From the NCBI RefSeq assembly GCF_025447595.1, contig NZ_JAOEJU010000001.1, positions 62,001 through 126,000 on the forward strand: DNA of 64,000 nucleotides. The letters are read 5' to 3'. The notes below the pieces were generated by a model. It did no database searches and was not told the origin of the DNA. It worked only from the letters and a program-made list of their open reading frames with translations. This stretch comes from Pseudomonas koreensis. Its GTDB lineage: Bacteria; Pseudomonadota; Gammaproteobacteria; Pseudomonadales; Pseudomonadaceae. How positions within the stretch are numbered: the first letter of the stretch is position 1; the number at the start of each line of letters is the position of its first letter. The translations under genes were made by a program, and so were the position numbers. This document shows positions 61,136-64,000 of the stretch, in pieces.

Positions 61136-62125
61136 TCAGACTGTCACCACAACCTTGCCGACCTGCTGATTGGCTTCAAGAAAACGGTGCGCATCCTGGA
61201 TGTCATCCAGGGCGAATGTCCGGGCAATGATCGGTTGTAAAGCACCGGATGCCAGCCCCTCGACAATGAACGTTTTGGCGCGTGCAAGGGTGGCCGCGTC
61301 CGCGACGATTTCGGCGTAGAGATAGCCTTTGAGCGTCAGGCTTTTACCCAGCACGGTGAACAACGGAAACGGTGTGGGTTCAGGACTCAGCGCGCCGTAC
61401 TCGAGCAAGATGCCGCCTCGGGCCATGCTTTGAGTCAGCGGCTCGAACGATGGTCCACCCACCGGATCGAACACCACTCGCACACCTTTACCATCGGTCA
61501 ATTTCATGACCGCAGCCACCATGTCCTCCTCGTCGCTGACGATCACGTGCGCCGCACCGGCGTCCAGCAAGGCCTGCTTCTTGGCGCGGGTACGGGTCAC
61601 GGCAATCGCGGTGGCGCCGACCATCCGGGCGATCTGAAACGCAGCCAGGCCGACACTGCTGGAGGCGGCAGTGACAAGTACGAAATCGCCTGTGTGCAGT
61701 TTCGCCTGTTCGACCAAAGCCCCCCATGCGGTGACGTATTGCATCCAGGACGCTGCCGCTTGTTCGAACGACAGGTTCTGCGGATGTTTGACGGTAAGGT
61801 AGGCGGGCACATTCGCCAGCTCGCCGTAGGTGCCCCAGCGCGCGATGTCCAGCGGCGGAATCACGCTGACTGCATCGCCGACCTTGAACTCGCTGACGCT
61901 GGCGCCGACCGCGACCACCACACCGGCAGCTTCGTAGCCGAGACGGCTGGGAAACTCCGCTTCCTGCAGATAGGCATGATTGCGGAACATCACTTCGGCG
62001 CGATTCAGGCCAAAGGCTTTGACCTCGATCTGCACTTCGTCCGCAGCGGGCGCCGGGACGTCGACGTTTTCCAGTTTCAGGACGCTCGCGTCACCGTATT
62101 CATGAATCCTGACAATGCGTGCCAT
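61136..62125 (-). CDS. quinone-oxidoreductase-like zinc-independent dehydrogenase
   Basis: From the ATG at 62125 (GAGGAGG upstream) the protein is 329 residues. The N-terminal domain has VRIHEYGDASVLKLENVDVP near 4 and FGLNRAEVMFRNHAYLQEAE near 40. The nucleotide-binding fold is FVLVTAASSSVGLAAFQIAR near 145, with the Gly-rich turn replaced by the AASSSVG variant of the QOR group. It lacks the zinc-binding Cys and His pairs, as in NADPH:quinone oxidoreductases. It reduces quinones or enones. The longer frame to 62185 has no family resemblance. It is divergent from a LysR gene. Confidence 0.88.
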   Translation of the reverse strand: MARIVRIHEYGDASVLKLENVDVPAPAADEVQIEVKAFGLNRAEVMFRNHAYLQEAEFPSRLGYEAAGVVVAVGASVSEFKVGDAVSVIPPLDIARWGTYGELANVPAYLTVKHPQNLSFEQAAASWMQYVTAWGALVEQAKLHTGDFVLVTAASSSVGLAAFQIARMVGATAIAVTRTRAKKQALLDAGAAHVIVSDEEDMVAAVMKLTDGKGVRVVFDPVGGPSFEPLTQSMARGGILLEYGALSPEPTPFPLFTVLGKSLTLKGYLYAEIVADAATLARAKTFIVEGLASGALQPIIARTFALDDIQDAHRFLEANQQVGKVVVTV

Positions 62126-62251
62126 GTATGCCTCCTCGCTTATCAATGAAATCCCACTTTGGTGGTTCAGTGGAGTGGGCACCAATTTAGGCTTTGGCCG
62201 GGGTCGGATAAAGGCCTAGGATGGCGCAACACTAGAAACAACGAGTTTCCA

Positions 62252-63145
62252 ATGGATCGTCTCACACTGATGTCCACTTTCGTCAAAGCCGTGGAGCTGG
62301 GCTCCTTCAGCGCCGTGGCGGATGAACTCAATCTGTCCCCTCAGATGGTCGGCAAACAGGTGAAAATGCTCGAGCAACACTTGGGCGTTTCGCTGCTCAA
62401 TCGCACCACCCGCAAGCAAAGCCTTACCGATTTCGGCCGCACGTTCTATCAACGGGCGAAGCTGATCCTGGCCGACATGGACGCCGCCGAAGAAATGGCC
62501 GCCGTGACCCGAGGCGTGCCCAGCGGCCGGTTGCGGATCAATGCGCCGGTTACCTTCGGCGTCAGCACGCTGTCGCCCCGGTTGCTGGAGTATATGGTCC
62601 GGTATCCGCAGGTGTCCGTGGACCTGACGCTGTCCAATGAACTGGTCGATCTGCTGGACGGCGGCTACGACGTGGTCTTTCGCATCGGCGAACTCGCGGA
62701 CAGCAGTCTGAAGGCCTTGCCGCTGACGCCGTATCACATGGTGCTGTGCGCGGCGCCGTCCTATCTCGCACGTCGCCCACCCATCACCACCCCTTGGGAT
62801 CTTCAGGAGCATGAATGCCTGGCATTCGCCTACTCGGACGGACGCTCACACCTGCGCTTCGAAGGCCCGGAAGGTGTTATCGATGTGCCGATTAAAAGCC
62901 GTTTGACGATTAATCAGGGCGATCCGTTGCTGTCCGGGGCCGTGGCAGGGCTGGGTGTGGTGATGTTGCCGCTGGAGCTGGTCAAGGATGCATTGCGAAG
63001 CGGCACGCTGGTCAGTCTGCTGCCGCAGTACAAGGTGCCGGTTTCGCCGATGAACCTTCTGTACGCGCCGGATCGGCGGCTGACGCCGAAGGTGCGGAGT
63101 TTTATTGATTTTGTGCGTGTAGCGTTTGGACAAGAGCTGCGTTGA
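62252..63145 (+). CDS. LysR-family regulator
   Basis: From the ATG at 62252 the protein is 297 residues. The winged helix reads MDRLTLMSTFVKAVELGSFS, LNLSPQMVGKQVKMLEQHLG and VSLLNRTTRKQSLTDFGRTF. The ligand-binding domain starts near 90 (SGRLRINAPVTFGVSTLSPR). It is of the one-ligand-domain type that often acts on the divergent gene, here the quinone-oxidoreductase-like enzyme about 125 bases away. The inducer is unknown. Confidence 0.9.
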   Translation: MDRLTLMSTFVKAVELGSFSAVADELNLSPQMVGKQVKMLEQHLGVSLLNRTTRKQSLTDFGRTFYQRAKLILADMDAAEEMAAVTRGVPSGRLRINAPVTFGVSTLSPRLLEYMVRYPQVSVDLTLSNELVDLLDGGYDVVFRIGELADSSLKALPLTPYHMVLCAAPSYLARRPPITTPWDLQEHECLAFAYSDGRSHLRFEGPEGVIDVPIKSRLTINQGDPLLSGAVAGLGVVMLPLELVKDALRSGTLVSLLPQYKVPVSPMNLLYAPDRRLTPKVRSFIDFVRVAFGQELR

Positions 63146-63237
63146 GTGATGACTGAACGATCAGAGATCTGTCGCAACAATTTCCCCGAATCCGGGCTTC
63201 ACATACTTTCGCCACTCATCGACAATGCGCGCTCTGT

Positions 63238-63312
63238 TCCGGGGTAGTTCAGCGGTAGAACACTCGGCTCCTAACCGGGTGGGCGCTGGTTCGAATCCAG
63301 CCCCCGGACCCA
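63238..63312 (+). tRNA. tRNA-Arg (anticodon CCT)
   Basis: The cloverleaf closes: acceptor TCCGGGG with CCCCGGA, D-arm GTTC-AGCGGTA-GAAC, anticodon stem CTCGG/CCGGG around loop CTCCTAA (anticodon CCT), T-arm GCTGG-TTCGAAT-CCAGC, and an encoded CCA end. The discriminator base appears to be C. A possible attachment site for mobile DNA, but no integrase is present in the window. Confidence 0.93.
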
Positions 63313-63336
63313 CTACATAGTAGGTCACAAGGAAGT

Positions 63337-64000
63337 ATGTCCAGGCTTGAGGGTGAATCGGATGCGCTCATCGGAGTAAACGCCGGTTATGCGCACTTTC
63401 AACTGTCTCGCGCGCTCACTGCACGCGACAACGACGCCAGTCCGAAAGCACTTGCCCGGATCGAACGCTGGCAAAAGGTTCTCGAAAACCTGATGCATGG
63501 CCGTGCACTGTATGGCTCGCGGACTCCGTTTGCCGACCTGCCCGAATGGATCACGCTGGAAGTGGCCACTGGCGGCTTTGCAACGGGCAACCTTCTGGCC
63601 GGTGGCGAGTTGACCGCTCATGAGCGCCAGTTGGCGTCATCGATTCCCGGCATTCGAGCGGGTTACGAACGGCTCGATTTGAATAGGTGGCATCTTTCAG
63701 ACGAAGGCGTCAGAACGCTGCAAGAGCGATTGACGAACGAAGACTATCGGATCGATGTACCGGAAGAGGCTGCGTTGCTGACAGTGGCCTGGTTTCTGGG
63801 GCAACAACGCGTCGAAGAAGCCAGGACGTTGATTGAGCAGATCGCTCCTTTCTTCGAACGAGTGCGTTTCTTTCCCGCGGCAGCCAACGAGCGCCCGCTC
63901 TCGATGGTTGAAGTTGAAGTTTTCAACGCTGGCCAAATCAGCCTGCGCCTGTCCGTCCTTTTACCCCAGCCTCGTCTTACCGTTCAAAAGCATGTTGTTG
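63337..64000 (+). CDS. unidentified protein, 3' end outside the window
   Basis: An ATG at 63337 (GGAAG upstream) opens a frame that remains open to the window end, about 221 residues. It starts MSRLEGESDALIGVNAGYAH and continues LARIERWQKVLENLMHGRAL, then EEAALLTVAWFLGQQRVEEA. The visible part is mostly helical with acidic patches and does not match a family I recognise. It begins 25 bases after the tRNA gene on the same strand. Whether it belongs to a mobile element integrated at the tRNA or to the core genome cannot be told from the fragment. Confidence 0.75.
   Translation, partial: MSRLEGESDALIGVNAGYAHFQLSRALTARDNDASPKALARIERWQKVLENLMHGRALYGSRTPFADLPEWITLEVATGGFATGNLLAGGELTAHERQLASSIPGIRAGYERLDLNRWHLSDEGVRTLQERLTNEDYRIDVPEEAALLTVAWFLGQQRVEEARTLIEQIAPFFERVRFFPAAANERPLSMVEVEVFNAGQISLRLSVLLPQPRLTVQKHVV

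Overview
The window reads as a chromosomal segment of a Pseudomonas of the fluorescens/koreensis type. This rests on the GC-rich codon usage and on lineage-typical genes: DUF6124, a PpyR-like membrane protein, secreted VAEGGSDRL-repeat proteins, an SdsA-type alkylsulfatase, YcaC-like hydrolases, and a fused kinase/ATPase/histidine kinase. The species assignment is an inference. I see no integrase, transposase, CRISPR array or rRNA. One tRNA gene lies near the right end.

Layout. (1) 0-11.6 kb: a GNAT fragment, a zinc alcohol dehydrogenase, and then a signalling cluster. The cluster has a receiver-only regulator, a LysR regulator, an 1827-residue pseudokinase-ATPase-GAF-PAS-histidine kinase, an LRAT-fold protein, a FixJ-type regulator, a secreted repeat peptide, a PpyR-like protein and a truncated response regulator. 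(2) 11.7-18.4 kb: alkylsulfatase with divergent LysR (sdsA/sdsB-like), an orphan colicin-E3-type immunity gene, an M20 amidohydrolase and a SolA-like oxidase. (3) 18.5-21.4 kb: a one-strand run of small orphan genes resembling polymorphic-toxin immunity genes. (4) 21.6-29.4 kb: a patchy, AT-richer accessory stretch. It holds an ImmA/IrrE-like protease, a zinc-ribbon protein, HIT and DUF3916 genes, HNH and PD-(D/E)XK nuclease-like genes, and two apparently interrupted genes (an in-frame TGA and a poly-A frameshift). (5) 29.5-37.7 kb: a DUF6124 gene with a long structured leader, then metabolism and transport (sugar epimerase, AlaE, LysR/isochorismatase pair, amino-acid permease, GNAT, DUF4157, MsrA). 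(6) 37.8-54.8 kb: a surface-adhesion locus. It has a Roc/Sad-like hybrid sensor kinase, its regulator and an EAL protein, then two tandem ~1700-residue trimeric autotransporters and a GGDEF cyclase. (7) 55-63 kb: a second FixJ-type module (histidine kinase, FixJ regulator, receiver-only regulator) among an FAD oxidoreductase, a metallo-hydrolase and a quinone-oxidoreductase-like enzyme. (8) 63.2-64 kb: tRNA-Arg(CCT) and the start of an unidentified gene.

How parts may work together. A dyad of consensus ATACC-N3-GTAT recurs six times, plus one TTGTAC-CGAA-GTACAA variant, only in intergenic or gene-edge DNA around the two FixJ-type modules. It precedes both receiver-only regulators, the FAD oxidoreductase and the metallo-hydrolase, so it is a plausible operator linking regions 1 and 7. 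In region 6, cyclic-di-GMP degradation and synthesis genes bracket two adhesins that share duplicated leader sequences. In region 5, the DUF6124 leader carries two hairpins with identical loops and a complementary segment between them, which suggests a folded regulatory RNA.
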